Assembly: GCA_947626575.1 (NCBI GenBank) | Contig: CANQSR010000001.1 | Span: 176,247 to 240,246, forward strand | Origin: an uncultured Clostridia bacterium | Lineage (GTDB): Bacteria > Bacillota > Clostridia > Christensenellales > Borkfalkiaceae | Length of the DNA stretch: 64,000 bases | Direction: 5' to 3' | Part shown: positions 43,195 through 54,442 of the stretch, in pieces | Layout of the letters: each line of letters opens with the position of its first letter | Numbering within the stretch: position 1 is the stretch's first letter | Program-made: the position numbers and the translations under genes | The notes under the pieces: model-generated | The model's database searches: none | Told to the model about the DNA's origin: nothing | The model's input: the letters and a program-made list of their open reading frames with translations, nothing else

Positions 43195-43415
43195 GAACTG
43201 CGTATCTGCGTCGCATAACTTCGTCATGCTGCGTTTTTCTTGGTCGTGTACGAATAAGTACACTCCCTGCGAAAAGCCTCGCATTCCTTGTTCTGCTCGC
43301 ATCTCCGCAGTTGCGTTTGACAATTCGCGCCCTGCGGGCGCGCCCCTTCGGGGCGTAACCACCGCCTCCCCCCTTATACATGAGGGGGGAGGGTAGGGTG
43401 GGGGGTGCCTCTACA
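43195..43415. repeat. repeat elements between pcrA and ligA
   Basis: A GTGTACGAATAAGTACAC-centred element (43196-43318) has CGAACTGCG and CGCAGTTGCG near its ends. A GCGCCCTGCGGGCGCGCCCC hairpin follows (43328-43355), then a C-run/G-run hairpin with a GGGTAGGG tail (43363-43407). No gene is seen. Confidence 0.82.
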
Positions 43416-43426
43416 TGCCCCCCTGA

Positions 43427-45415
<1,989 letters not shown>

Positions 45416-45442
45416 AAATTTTTTCGGATTTAACGGAATTAC

Positions 45443-45472
45443 TTGACCGCTTGCGCGCGCGTGTGGTATAAT
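45443..45472 (+). promoter_or_regulatory. promoter of the yicC-gmk-rpoZ block
   Basis: TTGACC at 45443-45448 and TATAAT at 45467-45472 are 18 bp apart. Confidence 0.75.
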
Positions 45473-45497
45473 AAAATACCCACAAGAGAGGTACGAG

Positions 45498-46370
45498 ATG
45501 TACAGCATGACAGGATACGGCAAGGGCGAGTACCGCGAGGGCGGCATCGCGCTCACCGTAGAAGTGAGATCCGTCAACAACCGCTATTTAGACCTTGCGG
45601 TCAAAAGTCCGCGCGTCTTTCTCCCGATGGAGGAGCGCATCCGCACATTGGTGCGCGAAAGCATTTCGCGCGGCCATGTGGACGTATTCGTGAGCTATAC
45701 CGACCGCCGCGAAAAGGACCGTCCGATCGCGGTGGATATGGACCTCGCGCGGGCATATGTGCGCGCGGCCGATGCGCTCAGAGCGGAATTTCCCGCCGTC
45801 AAGGATGATTTCTCCGTCTCTGCGCTCCTGCGGCTTCCCGACGTCGTCAGGACGGAGGACGTCTTGGAGGAGGATACGGCGCTCTTTTCCGCCCTCGAAG
45901 CGGCCCTCGTTGCGGCGCTCGGCGCGCATAGGGCGATGCGGCTCGCGGAGGGGGAACGCCTGAAAGCAGACCTTATCTCGCGCGTGGATACGATCGCCTC
46001 CCTGCGGGACGGCATCTCCGCGCGTGCGCCCATGGTCGCGGCGGCCTATCGCGAAAAGCTCACGGGCCGCATCCAAGAATATTTGGGCGGCAAGGTGGAT
46101 GAAACGCGCATCCTTACCGAGGCCGCCGTCTATTCGGATAAATGCAACATCGACGAGGAACTCACGCGCCTTTCTTCGCACATCGCCGAATTTCACAAGA
46201 TCGTGCGCCTCGAACAGGTGGGGCGCAAGCTGGATTTCCTCATCCAGGAGTTCAACCGCGAATGCAACACCATCTGCTCCAAGTCGGGCGACGGCGAAGT
46301 CACGCGCCTCGCGCTCGAAATGAAGAACGAGATCGAAAAGGTCCGCGAACAAATCCAAAATTTGGAGTGA
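45498..46370 (+). CDS. YicC/YloC-family endoribonuclease
   Basis: A 290-residue protein with the family's opening MYSMTGYGKG, then EVRSVNNRYLDL, and the C-terminal EEELTRLSSHI-like DEELTRLSSHIAEF and DFLIQEFNRECNTICSKS. YicC proteins are endoribonucleases implicated in sRNA turnover and stress. In B. subtilis yloC is followed by remA, gmk and rpoZ; here remA is missing and gmk follows after 4 bp. Confidence 0.93.
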   Translation: MYSMTGYGKGEYREGGIALTVEVRSVNNRYLDLAVKSPRVFLPMEERIRTLVRESISRGHVDVFVSYTDRREKDRPIAVDMDLARAYVRAADALRAEFPAVKDDFSVSALLRLPDVVRTEDVLEEDTALFSALEAALVAALGAHRAMRLAEGERLKADLISRVDTIASLRDGISARAPMVAAAYREKLTGRIQEYLGGKVDETRILTEAAVYSDKCNIDEELTRLSSHIAEFHKIVRLEQVGRKLDFLIQEFNRECNTICSKSGDGEVTRLALEMKNEIEKVREQIQNLE

Positions 46371-46374
46371 AAGG

Positions 46375-46947
46375 ATGAAGGGCATCGTATTCTGTATTTC
46401 CGGCCCTTCGGGCGTCGGCAAGGGGACCATCGTCAAGGAACTCATGCGCATCGACCCCGAATTGGCTCTTTCCGTCTCCTGCACGACCCGCGCACCCCGC
46501 CCCGGCGAACAGCACGGCAGGGAATATTTCTTCATCTCGCAGGAAGAGTTCCGGAAAAAGCTGGAGGGCGGAGAATTTTTGGAGTACGATGAACACTTCG
46601 GGAATTTTTACGGAACACTCAAAGACCACGTTGCGCGGCTTGCCGACGCCAAGAAGCTCGTCATCTTGGAGATCGACGTCGTGGGGGCGCTCAAAGCAAA
46701 GGAGTATTACGGAACTTCCCGCAAGGTGGTGAATATTTTCATAAAACCGCCGTCGCTCGAAGCGCTCGAAGAGCGTCTGCAAAAGCGGGGTTCCGAGAGC
46801 GAACAGCAGCTCAGGATCCGCCGCGAGCGCGTCAAGTTCGAATACGGGCAGGCAGACCTGTTCGATTACGTCGTCTTAAACGACGAGGTCGCCCGCGCGA
46901 CGTGGGAAATCTACGATATCATCCAAAAGGAAAAATCCAAGCAGTGA
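46375..46947 (+). CDS. gmk: guanylate kinase
   Basis: A 190-residue enzyme converting GMP to GDP. The P-loop SGPSGVGKGT is at about residues 8-17. SCTTRAPRPGEQHGREYFF and FLEYDEHFGNFYGT form the GMP-binding domain, and LEIDVVGAL the Walker B region. AAAGG lies just before the ATG, and the gene is 4 bp after yicC, so translation is likely coupled. Confidence 0.96.
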   Translation: MKGIVFCISGPSGVGKGTIVKELMRIDPELALSVSCTTRAPRPGEQHGREYFFISQEEFRKKLEGGEFLEYDEHFGNFYGTLKDHVARLADAKKLVILEIDVVGALKAKEYYGTSRKVVNIFIKPPSLEALEERLQKRGSESEQQLRIRRERVKFEYGQADLFDYVVLNDEVARATWEIYDIIQKEKSKQ

Positions 46948-46956
46948 GGTGAAAAT

Positions 46957-47178
46957 ATGATCAATGAACCTTCGGTCGATGCACTCGTGAGAAAACTCGG
47001 CATGGAGGAGAACCCCATCTCCCGCTATGAGCTGTGCGTCGTGATCGCAAAGCGCACGCGCCAGATCATCGAGCAGATGCAGTCCACGGGCGTCACAGAA
47101 CTCCCCGGCAAGCAAAAGGAGATCGTACTCGCCTGCCAGGAAGTCATGAACGGAAAGATCAAGAGTACAAGAGACTAA
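46957..47178 (+). CDS. rpoZ: RNA polymerase omega subunit
   Basis: A 73-residue omega with the conserved SRYELCVVIAKRTRQI core, which binds the beta' C terminus and stabilises RNA polymerase. It is 9 bp after gmk, the standard Bacillota arrangement. coaBC, which usually follows, is absent; a terminator and priA come next. Confidence 0.95.
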   Translation: MINEPSVDALVRKLGMEENPISRYELCVVIAKRTRQIIEQMQSTGVTELPGKQKEIVLACQEVMNGKIKSTRD

Positions 47179-47181
47179 AAG

Positions 47182-47212
47182 AGCCGCCCCGTGAAACGCG
47201 GGGCTGTTTTTT
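47182..47212 (+). terminator. terminator after rpoZ
   Basis: The imperfect stem AGCCGCCCCG / CGCGGGGCT is followed by GTTTTTT. priA starts 13 bases later, so expression of priA needs read-through or an internal promoter that I cannot see. Confidence 0.7.
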
Positions 47213-47224
47213 CAAAAGAACGGC

Positions 47225-49390
47225 ATGTTTGCAGAGGTCATCGTCGATATCGCGCACAGCGACGTCGATAAAATTTTCGATTACGCCTGCGGCGAGGATA
47301 TCGTGCGCGGAATGCGCGTCGCAGTCCCCTTCGGGAACGGGGTCACGACGGGTTTTGTCATGCGCATCAAAGAGACGACGGACGTCCCTTCGGAAAAGCT
47401 CAAACGGGTGCTGCGCGCCGAGGAAAACTTTCCCTCACTCAACGACGAGGCGCTCATGCTCGCCGACGTCATCTCTGCGCGTTACCGCGTCCCCATGGCG
47501 CTCACGCTCCGCCTGTTCCTTCCCGCCGAAATGCGTACGGGCAAGGTCTCCATGCGTTACCGCACCGTCATAAAACTATGCGGCGAAGCCGAGATCCCTG
47601 CCCGCGCCAAGCGGCAGCGCGAACTCTATGAATTTATGCGGGAGAACGGGGAAGCCGATTCCGCGCTCCTGCGGGAACGGTTCGGCAGCGCCGTCAAGGC
47701 GCTCATGGAAAGCGGCGTCCTCGCCGCCGAAAAACGCCGCGTGTTCCGCGATCCCTATCGGGGCGTCGAGGGCGATAGTACGCCGAAAAAACTGACCCCA
47801 TCCCAACAAAACGCCGTGGATACCGTCAAAAATACCGCCAAGACCGTCACGCTTTTGCACGGGGTGACGGGCAGCGGAAAGACGGAAGTCTATCTGACGC
47901 TCATCGCAGATATCTTGCGTTCGGGCAAGACGGCGATCTTCCTCGTCCCCGAAATTTCCCTTACGCCGCAGATGCTCTCCCAGCTCCGCGCGCGGTTCGG
48001 AAGCAAGGCGGCCATCCTGCACAGCGGCCTCTCCGCGGGCGAGCGGTTCGATGAATGGATGCGCCTGAGGGAGGGGAGCGCGCGCATCGCCGTCGGGGCG
48101 CGCTCGGCCGTGTTTGCCCCCGTTGAAAACGTGGGGATCATCGTCATCGACGAGGAACACGACGGCAGTTACAGTTCGGAGAGTTCCCCGCGCTACAATA
48201 CGTTCGACGTCGCGCTTCTGCGCGCCCGTTACAACAAGTGCAAACTCATCCTCGGCAGCGCGACGCCCTCGGTGGAGACTTACCGCCGTGCGCAGGAGGG
48301 AGAATTTGAGTTCGTCAAGCTCCCGGAGAGGATCAACGCCCGCCCCATGCCCGCGGTCCGCATCGTCGATATGCGCCGCGAAGTCCGCAAGGGCAACGCC
48401 ACGGCCTTCTCCGCGATGCTCCGCGAGAAGCTGAAAAGCTGTTTGGAAAAGGGCAATCAGGCCATCCTCTTCCTCAACAGGCGGGGGTATTCGCAGACGG
48501 TCATCTGCCGCGATTGCGGATACGTTGCGACCTGTAAAAATTGCGACGTTTCGCTCACTTACCACAGCGATGAAAACGTGCTGAAATGTCACTATTGCGG
48601 GGCAAATTATAAACTCCCGCCCGCCTGCCCCGATTGCGGGGGGCGGCATCTCGGCTATGTCGGCACGGGGACCCAGCGCGTGGTGGGCGATCTGAAAAAA
48701 CTCTTCCCCTCGGCGCGCATCCTCCGGATGGACGTGGATACGACGAGCGGCAAAGAGGGCCACTACCGCATCTTAAAGCAGTTTTCCGACCATGCCGCCG
48801 ATATCCTCGTGGGAACGCAGATGGTCGCCAAGGGCCACGATTTCCCGCAGGTCACTCTGGTCGGCATCCTCGATGCGGATATGAGCCTGCATTTTTCGGA
48901 CTACCGCAGCGGCGAGCGGACTTTCCAGCTGATCACGCAGGTCGCGGGCCGCAGCGGAAGGGCGCAGGAGGCGGGCGAGGTGGTCCTGCAAACCTATTCG
49001 CCCGATAACTACATTCTCCGCTTTGCGGCGCAGTATGATTACGAGGGCTTTTACGAACACGAGATCTCCATGCGCGCGGCGACGATGTTTCCCCCGTTTG
49101 CCAAGATCGTACGCGTCATGGTGACGGGCGAGGACGAAAAGGAGACGCTCGCCGCCCTTAAAAGCGTCTATGAAAAGTTGCAGGTCATCTATGCGGAGAA
49201 CACGGAGGATTTCCTCTTTTTCAACCGTATGCACGCGCCCGTCAAGCGCATCCAGAATAAATTCCGCTACCAAGTCCTCATGCGTTTGGTGAACGGACGG
49301 GTCTTGAAGGAGATCTATGCCGTCTGCGCCGAGGAAAAACATAAAAACGTCCTCGTCTATGTTGAGGAAAATCCCGCCAATCTGAGCTGA
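47225..49390 (+). CDS. priA: PriA, primosomal replication-restart helicase
   Basis: A 721-residue protein. The N-terminal 3'-DNA-binding domain begins FAEVIVDIAHSDVDKIFDYA. The helicase core has Walker A GVTGSGKT and DEEHDGSY. The zinc-binding insertion shows four cysteine pairs (CRDCGYVATCKNC and CHYC, then CPDC), followed by GTGTQRVVGDL and AGRSGRA. It reloads DnaB-type helicase at stalled forks. No good ribosome-binding site is visible before ATG 47225. It is followed 12 bp later by def. Confidence 0.94.
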   Translation: MFAEVIVDIAHSDVDKIFDYACGEDIVRGMRVAVPFGNGVTTGFVMRIKETTDVPSEKLKRVLRAEENFPSLNDEALMLADVISARYRVPMALTLRLFLPAEMRTGKVSMRYRTVIKLCGEAEIPARAKRQRELYEFMRENGEADSALLRERFGSAVKALMESGVLAAEKRRVFRDPYRGVEGDSTPKKLTPSQQNAVDTVKNTAKTVTLLHGVTGSGKTEVYLTLIADILRSGKTAIFLVPEISLTPQMLSQLRARFGSKAAILHSGLSAGERFDEWMRLREGSARIAVGARSAVFAPVENVGIIVIDEEHDGSYSSESSPRYNTFDVALLRARYNKCKLILGSATPSVETYRRAQEGEFEFVKLPERINARPMPAVRIVDMRREVRKGNATAFSAMLREKLKSCLEKGNQAILFLNRRGYSQTVICRDCGYVATCKNCDVSLTYHSDENVLKCHYCGANYKLPPACPDCGGRHLGYVGTGTQRVVGDLKKLFPSARILRMDVDTTSGKEGHYRILKQFSDHAADILVGTQMVAKGHDFPQVTLVGILDADMSLHFSDYRSGERTFQLITQVAGRSGRAQEAGEVVLQTYSPDNYILRFAAQYDYEGFYEHEISMRAATMFPPFAKIVRVMVTGEDEKETLAALKSVYEKLQVIYAENTEDFLFFNRMHAPVKRIQNKFRYQVLMRLVNGRVLKEIYAVCAEEKHKNVLVYVEENPANLS

Positions 49391-49402
49391 AAGGAGCGAT
49401 CC

Positions 49403-49855
49403 ATGATCCGTGAAATCGTACAAGTAGGAGACCCCGTTCTCCGCAAAAAATGCACCCCCGTGACCCGTTTCGACGCCGAACTTTGCGCATTGCTCGACGA
49501 TATGAAGGAGACCTTGAAGGCCGCCGAGGGCGCGGGGCTTGCCGCGCCGCAGGTGGGGGTCCCCATCCGTGCCGTTGCGGTGGATGTGGAAGAGGGGTAC
49601 TTTGAATTGATCAACCCCGTGTTCGTATGGCAGAAGGGGGAGCAGTACGGCGCCGAGGGGTGCCTCTCCGTGAAGGGCAAGGCGGGGAATGTTTTGAGGC
49701 CGTCCAAAGTGAAGATCCTCTTTCAGGACCGGAAGGGCGACCGCTATTCGCTCGTTGCCCGTGACTTTTTCGCCCGTGCCGTCTGCCATGAACTCGACCA
49801 CCTCGACGGCATCCTCTATACCGATAAGGCGGATGACGTAAGAGACGCGGAGTAG
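49403..49855 (+). CDS. def: peptide deformylase
   Basis: A 150-residue metalloenzyme that removes formyl groups from nascent chains. The three family motifs are GAGLAAPQVG (G motif), EGCLSV (metal cysteine) and CHELDHLDG (HExxH). AAAGGAG precedes the ATG. fmt, normally adjacent, begins 778 bp downstream after a repeat-filled gap. Confidence 0.96.
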   Translation: MIREIVQVGDPVLRKKCTPVTRFDAELCALLDDMKETLKAAEGAGLAAPQVGVPIRAVAVDVEEGYFELINPVFVWQKGEQYGAEGCLSVKGKAGNVLRPSKVKILFQDRKGDRYSLVARDFFARAVCHELDHLDGILYTDKADDVRDAE

Positions 49856-50075
49856 AGTCTTTCGAAAATTTCTATTATTGAGAAGCTCCCTGCGGGGCAA
49901 GAATAAGGGCATAGAAATTTTCGAGCCGATTTAGCGTTAACACTTGAAGTACTTGGTTCCGATTTTCTGTTCAACGGACAAGAAGCGCTTGACGCGCAAA
50001 TTGAGGGCGAAAACCAAAATGCGATTTTGGTTATTCGCATGAGATTTTAATCACGAAATTTGTTTGGGCATACCT
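49856..50075. other. non-coding spacer with short inverted repeats
   Basis: CGAAAATTTCTAT (49862-49874) mirrors ATAGAAATTTTCG (49909-49921), which may act as a weak end for def. The phrase CGGACAAGAAGC occurs at about 49975 and again near 50206. Otherwise nothing gene-like is seen. Confidence 0.5.
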
Positions 50076-50600
50076 CTTGCCTCCCCCCTTATACATGAGG
50101 GGGGAGGGTAGGGTAGGGGGTGTACATCAACTTACCCCAAACAAATTTCCGTGAGGGAATATACGTTGCCGCCTTAATAGGCTTGGCCCTCTCATTCGTT
50201 CCAGCGGACAAGAAGCAGACAGGGCTCTGCAAATTGGGTCGCCCACGCCCGAAATGAATTCGAGCTAAGGCGAGTAATTGGAAGCAACACCCCCTCCCCG
50301 AACCCCTCCCCCTCTGGTAAAGGGGGAGGGCGGGCAAAGCGGAGCGAATGACGGATGGGGGGCTTCCCCTCACAAGGGCGGCTGACCTGCCCCTACTTGT
50401 GGGGGCGGGTGGCGCGGCTTTGCCGCGTCAGGTGGGGGTTGCTCCTTGCTGTCCCCGCTCGTCATTTCGAGGAGCGACGCGACGAGAAATCTCTAAGGAC
50501 GAGATTTCTCACTTCGTTCGAAATGACGCGGGGGCTTGCTTACCACCATAACGCGGAAGGCTTGCCCCAACCGCACAACGGGCGACTGCCCCCCAAGAGA
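50055..50600. repeat. repeat cluster between def and fmt
   Basis: A C-run/G-run hairpin with a GGGTAGGG tail (50081-50121) lies inside a perfect 14-bp inverted repeat (50055-50068 with 50136-50149). A second such hairpin (50281-50331), a GGCGCGGCTTTGCCGCG hairpin (50410-50432) and a full TCATTTCGAGGAGCGACGCG palindrome (50461-50527) follow. No gene is seen. Confidence 0.82.
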
Positions 50601-50633
50601 AATTTCTTTCCCTCATACTCCAAAGGAGGAGCC

Positions 50634-51557
50634 ATGAACATCGTATTTGCGGGTACGCCCGTCTTTGCATTGCAGCCCATGGAGGCGATCATCGCGGCGG
50701 GCCATAAGATCGCCGCCGTCCTCACACAGCCCGATAAACCGCAGGGAAGAAAAGGGGTCCTCACCCCCTCTCCCGTCAAGGAGTCGGCGCTCTCTTTGGG
50801 CATCCCCGTATTGCAACCCGAACGCCTGCGTTCGGACATGGGTGCCCTCAAAGAGGTCAAAGCCGACCTCATGGTCACCTGCGCCTATGGGCAGATCCTG
50901 ACGCAGGAAGTCCTTGATTTGTTCCCGCGCGGGGTGTGGAATATCCACGCCTCCCTGCTCCCCGCCTACCGCGGCGCGGCGCCCATTGCCCGCGCCATCA
51001 TCGACGGCCTCCGCGAGACGGGCGTCACCGTTATGAAGACCGAACTCGGTCTCGATACGGGGGATATTTTGCTCTTTGAACGTTGCCCCATTTACGATAG
51101 CGACGACTGCGGCACCCTTTCCGACCGTCTCTCCCGCATCGGCGCGGACCTCATCGTGCAATCGCTCTCCCTCATCGGACGGGGTGACTTCACGCTGACG
51201 AAACAGGGGGATGGGTTCGCCTGTAAGAAGGTGGAGCGCACCGAAGTCGATTTTTCGAGACCCGCGCGCGAGGTCTCCTGCCTCATCCGCGGACTTTCGC
51301 CCGCCCCCTTCGCCTATGCGCGCATCGGGGAGACCGTGCTGAATTTCTGGTTTGCCGAAGAGACGGCGTGCGATGCGGACGCCTCGGCGGGTACGGTGGT
51401 CGCGGCTTCCCCGAAGGAGGGCCTCGTCATCAAATGCGGCGAGGGCGCGGTGCGCATCACCGAACTGCAACCCGCGGGCGGGCGGCGCATGTCCGCACGC
51501 GACTTCCTGAACGGCAGAAAAATCGCAAAGGGGATGAGATTTGAGCGTCTTTTCTGA
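50634..51557 (+). CDS. fmt: methionyl-tRNA formyltransferase
   Basis: A 307-residue enzyme that formylates initiator Met-tRNA using 10-formyl-THF. MNIVFAGTPVFAL opens the Rossmann domain. The catalytic segment NIHASLLPAYRGAAPI carries the Asn/His pair, and FTLTKQGDG marks the linker to the C-terminal tRNA-binding domain. AAAGGAGG precedes the ATG at 50634. The last 17 bases overlap the rsmB start. Confidence 0.96.
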   Translation: MNIVFAGTPVFALQPMEAIIAAGHKIAAVLTQPDKPQGRKGVLTPSPVKESALSLGIPVLQPERLRSDMGALKEVKADLMVTCAYGQILTQEVLDLFPRGVWNIHASLLPAYRGAAPIARAIIDGLRETGVTVMKTELGLDTGDILLFERCPIYDSDDCGTLSDRLSRIGADLIVQSLSLIGRGDFTLTKQGDGFACKKVERTEVDFSRPAREVSCLIRGLSPAPFAYARIGETVLNFWFAEETACDADASAGTVVAASPKEGLVIKCGEGAVRITELQPAGGRRMSARDFLNGRKIAKGMRFERLF

Positions 51558-52752
51558 GCCGTACCGCGTACTTGTGCGCATCTATCGGGACGGCGCGCAC
51601 TTAAAGGCCGCGCTTGCGGAACTTCCCGCGGGGGAACACGGCCGCACCGTGCGCCTCGTTTACACCGTCTTGGAACACGACGGCTATCTCGGTCTATGCC
51701 TGAAAACGGCCGCAAAGACGCCCAAACCCGCTGTGCGCCTCATCCTTCGGATCGGCCTTGCCGCAATGCTGTTTGCGGACATGCCCCGCCCCGTTGCGGT
51801 CAACGAGGCCGTCATGCTTGTGAAAGAGACGGGGAAAGCGGGTGCGGCGGGCTTCGTAAACGCCTTTCTCCGCAGTTTCGATGACCGTGCCGTTTGCGTT
51901 CCGGACGGCGAGGCGGGCCTTGCCGTAAGGAGCAATTTTCCGCCGTTTGCGGTGCATGAGATCGCCGCACGCTATGGCGCGCGGGCGGAAAATATCTTGC
52001 TCGCCAAGAGCCATGGGGTCTCCGTGCGGTTTGTGCGCAATATGCAGGGATATCTTTCTCTCCCGCATACGGATACGCCCTTCGAAAACGTGAAACTCTT
52101 CAAAAATTTTACCCGCGACGAGGGCTTTTTCGCGGGCGATTACACCTTCCAATCGGTCGGGTCGGTGGCGATCTGCGCGGTGGCGGAGCCGTGCGGCAGG
52201 CTTCTCGATGCCTGCGCCGCTCCGGGCGGCAAGAGCGTTCTCCTTGCGGAGAAGTGTAAAGAAGTCGTGGCGTTGGAGATCTATCCGCACCGCGCCGCCC
52301 TCATCGAGAGCTACCGCCGCCGTATGCACGCGGAAAACGTCGCCGTGCATACCGCCGATGCGGCAGTATTCGACCCCGCCTATGAGGAGGCCTTCGACGG
52401 CGTTCTCTGCGATGTGCCTTGCTCCGGCCTCGGCACTGTCTGCGAGAATCCCGATCTCCCTCTGAGGAAAAACGAGGGTACCATGTCCGAACTCTGCGCG
52501 TTGCAACGTGCGATTTTGCAAAATTGCAGCCGTTACGTGCGGCGCGGCGGGTACCTCTATTATTCCACCTGCACCATGCTCGATGCGGAAAACGACGGCG
52601 CGGTGGGGGACTTTTTGGAACACAACGCGGGCTTCGAAGCCGTCGGGGCGGAAAGTCCGCTTCCCCACGAGAAAACAAAGTACGGCCTGCAATTTTTGCC
52701 GGATACCGCCTATGGCGCGGGGTTTTACGTCGCCAAACTGAGAAAGTTATGA
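51541..52752 (+). CDS. rsmB: 16S rRNA m5C967 methyltransferase
   Basis: A 403-residue protein with an N-terminal NusB-like domain and a C-terminal AdoMet methyltransferase: LDACAAPGGKS (motif I), DVPCSGLGT (PC motif), and YSTCTM (catalytic TC). It methylates a cytosine of 16S rRNA. It starts with TTG at 51541, preceded by AAAGGGG, inside the end of fmt. A small stretch of sequence and the ribosome site favour TTG over later GTG codons. It is coupled to rlmN by ATGA. Confidence 0.93.
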   Translation: MSVFSEPYRVLVRIYRDGAHLKAALAELPAGEHGRTVRLVYTVLEHDGYLGLCLKTAAKTPKPAVRLILRIGLAAMLFADMPRPVAVNEAVMLVKETGKAGAAGFVNAFLRSFDDRAVCVPDGEAGLAVRSNFPPFAVHEIAARYGARAENILLAKSHGVSVRFVRNMQGYLSLPHTDTPFENVKLFKNFTRDEGFFAGDYTFQSVGSVAICAVAEPCGRLLDACAAPGGKSVLLAEKCKEVVALEIYPHRAALIESYRRRMHAENVAVHTADAAVFDPAYEEAFDGVLCDVPCSGLGTVCENPDLPLRKNEGTMSELCALQRAILQNCSRYVRRGGYLYYSTCTMLDAENDGAVGDFLEHNAGFEAVGAESPLPHEKTKYGLQFLPDTAYGAGFYVAKLRKL

Positions 52753-53792
52753 AGATCCTGCAAGACCTTTCCTACCAAGAAATTTGCTCCCTCGCCGAAC
52801 GCATGGGCGGGAAGCCTTTCCGCGCGCGGCAAATTTACGAAGGGTTGATGCAGGGCAAGAGCATTTCCGCCTTGCCCTTGCCGCAGGCGATGCGTTCGGC
52901 GCTCCTTTCGGAGTACGCCGACGAACCCGTCAAGATCAAAGAAGTCTTTACGGCGAAGGACGGGACCAAGAAATACCTCTTCGAACTGTGGGACGGCAAC
53001 CTCATCGAGGGCGTACTCATGTCCTATCAATACGGCAACACGCAGTGCGTCTCCACGCAGGTCGGATGCAGGATGGGGTGCAAATTTTGCGCCTCCACGC
53101 TGGGCGGCAGGGTGCGCGACCTCACGGCGGGCGAGATGCTTTCGGAGATCTTGGCCGTCAACCGCAGCGAGGGGGGGACGCCCAAAGAGCGCAAGGTGAC
53201 CAACGTCGTACTCATGGGGAGCGGCGAGCCGTTCGATAACTATGACGAGGTCGTCAAATTTTTGAGAAATCTCACCGCGGAGGGCGGCATCCACATCAGC
53301 GCGCGCAACATCAGCCTCTCCACCTGCGGGCTTGTACCCCAGATGCGGCGTTTTGCCGAAGAGGGCATCCCGCTCAATCTCACGGTATCCCTTCACGCAA
53401 CGAGCGACGAAGAGCGGCGGCGCACGATGCCGATCGCAAACCGCTATTCCATCGCGGAGATCTTGGATGCGTGTTCCTATTATTTTGAAAAGACGGGGAG
53501 ACGCTATATCTTCGAATATTCGCTGATCGAAGGGGAGAACGCGGACATGGTACACGCGGAGAAGCTCGCCTCCCTTCTGCGGGGGCGGCCTTGCCACGTC
53601 AATCTCATCCGTCTGAACCCCGTCAAGGAGCGGAACTTAAAGGGGACGGACGAGCGCACGGCGCAGATGTTTTTGAGGACGCTGACGTCTCTCGGCATTT
53701 CGGCGACCCTGCGCCGCAGTATGGGCAGTGACATCGGCGGAGCCTGCGGACAGCTGAGGGCGAGGTATGTTTCGCGGATTTCTTCCCATTAG
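52749..53792 (+). CDS. rlmN: dual-specificity 23S rRNA/tRNA m2A methyltransferase
   Basis: A 347-residue radical-SAM enzyme forming 2-methyladenosine in 23S rRNA and some tRNAs. The cluster motif C107-x3-C111-x2-C114 lies in VGCRMGCKFCAS. GSGEPFDNYD, LHATSDEERR and the late cysteine in SDIGGACGQL (used in the ping-pong mechanism) are all present. The start overlaps the rsmB stop. In B. subtilis the next genes are prpC, prkC and rsgA; here a repeat array follows, then rpe. Confidence 0.96.
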   Translation: MKILQDLSYQEICSLAERMGGKPFRARQIYEGLMQGKSISALPLPQAMRSALLSEYADEPVKIKEVFTAKDGTKKYLFELWDGNLIEGVLMSYQYGNTQCVSTQVGCRMGCKFCASTLGGRVRDLTAGEMLSEILAVNRSEGGTPKERKVTNVVLMGSGEPFDNYDEVVKFLRNLTAEGGIHISARNISLSTCGLVPQMRRFAEEGIPLNLTVSLHATSDEERRRTMPIANRYSIAEILDACSYYFEKTGRRYIFEYSLIEGENADMVHAEKLASLLRGRPCHVNLIRLNPVKERNLKGTDERTAQMFLRTLTSLGISATLRRSMGSDIGGACGQLRARYVSRISSH

Positions 53793-53799
53793 AAGCTCT

Positions 53800-54412
53800 T
53801 TGCCACATCATTCCGAACGGCCGATGCTTCTATTCGTCATTCCGAACCCCAAAGGGGTGAGGAATCTCGTTCTTAGAGATTTCTCGTCGCTTTGCTCCTC
53901 GAAATGACGTGAAAACCCTTTCGGCGCTTCGCGCCACTTTCCCTTTCAGGGACAGCAAGGTCTCGTCGCCCCTAAGAGGGGAGCTGGCGAGCGAAGCGAG
54001 ACTGAGGGGTTTCGGACTTTCACGTCATTCCGAACGGCCGATGCTTCTATTCGTCATTCCGAACGAAGTGAGGAATCTCGTCCCTTAGAGATTTCTCGTC
54101 GCTTTGCTCCTCGAAATGACGTGAAAACCCTTTCGGCGCTTCGCGCCACTTTCCCTAAAAGGGACAGCAAGGGCTTGGCGCCCCTAAGAGGGGAGCTGGC
54201 GAGCGAAGCGAGACTGAGGGGTTTCGGACTTTCACGTCATTCCGAACGACCGAGGCTTCTATTCGTCATTCCGAACGAAGTGAGGAATCTCGTTCTTAGA
54301 GATTTCTCGTCGCTTTGCTCCTCGAAATGACGTGAAAACCCGTTCGGCCGCTCCGCCGCAAATGGAACGCTACCCCTTCCTTGGGGAAGGGGACTAAGAG
54401 GGTGGGGAGTAA
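53800..54412. repeat. tandem repeat array between rlmN and rpe
   Basis: A unit of about 210-217 bp is present two and a half times (starting near 53806, 54023 and 54232). Each unit starts with two TCATTCCGAAC segments and runs through the TTCTCGTCGCTTTGCTCCTC palindrome. It continues through CCCTTTCGGCGCTTCGCGCC and CCCCTAAGAGGGGAGCTGGC to TGAGGGGTTTCGGACTTTCA. No gene is seen. The array occupies the place where prpC-prkC-rsgA lie in relatives. Confidence 0.9.
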
Positions 54413-54442
54413 ATGGCCGTACCTTATCAAAAGGAGGAACTT

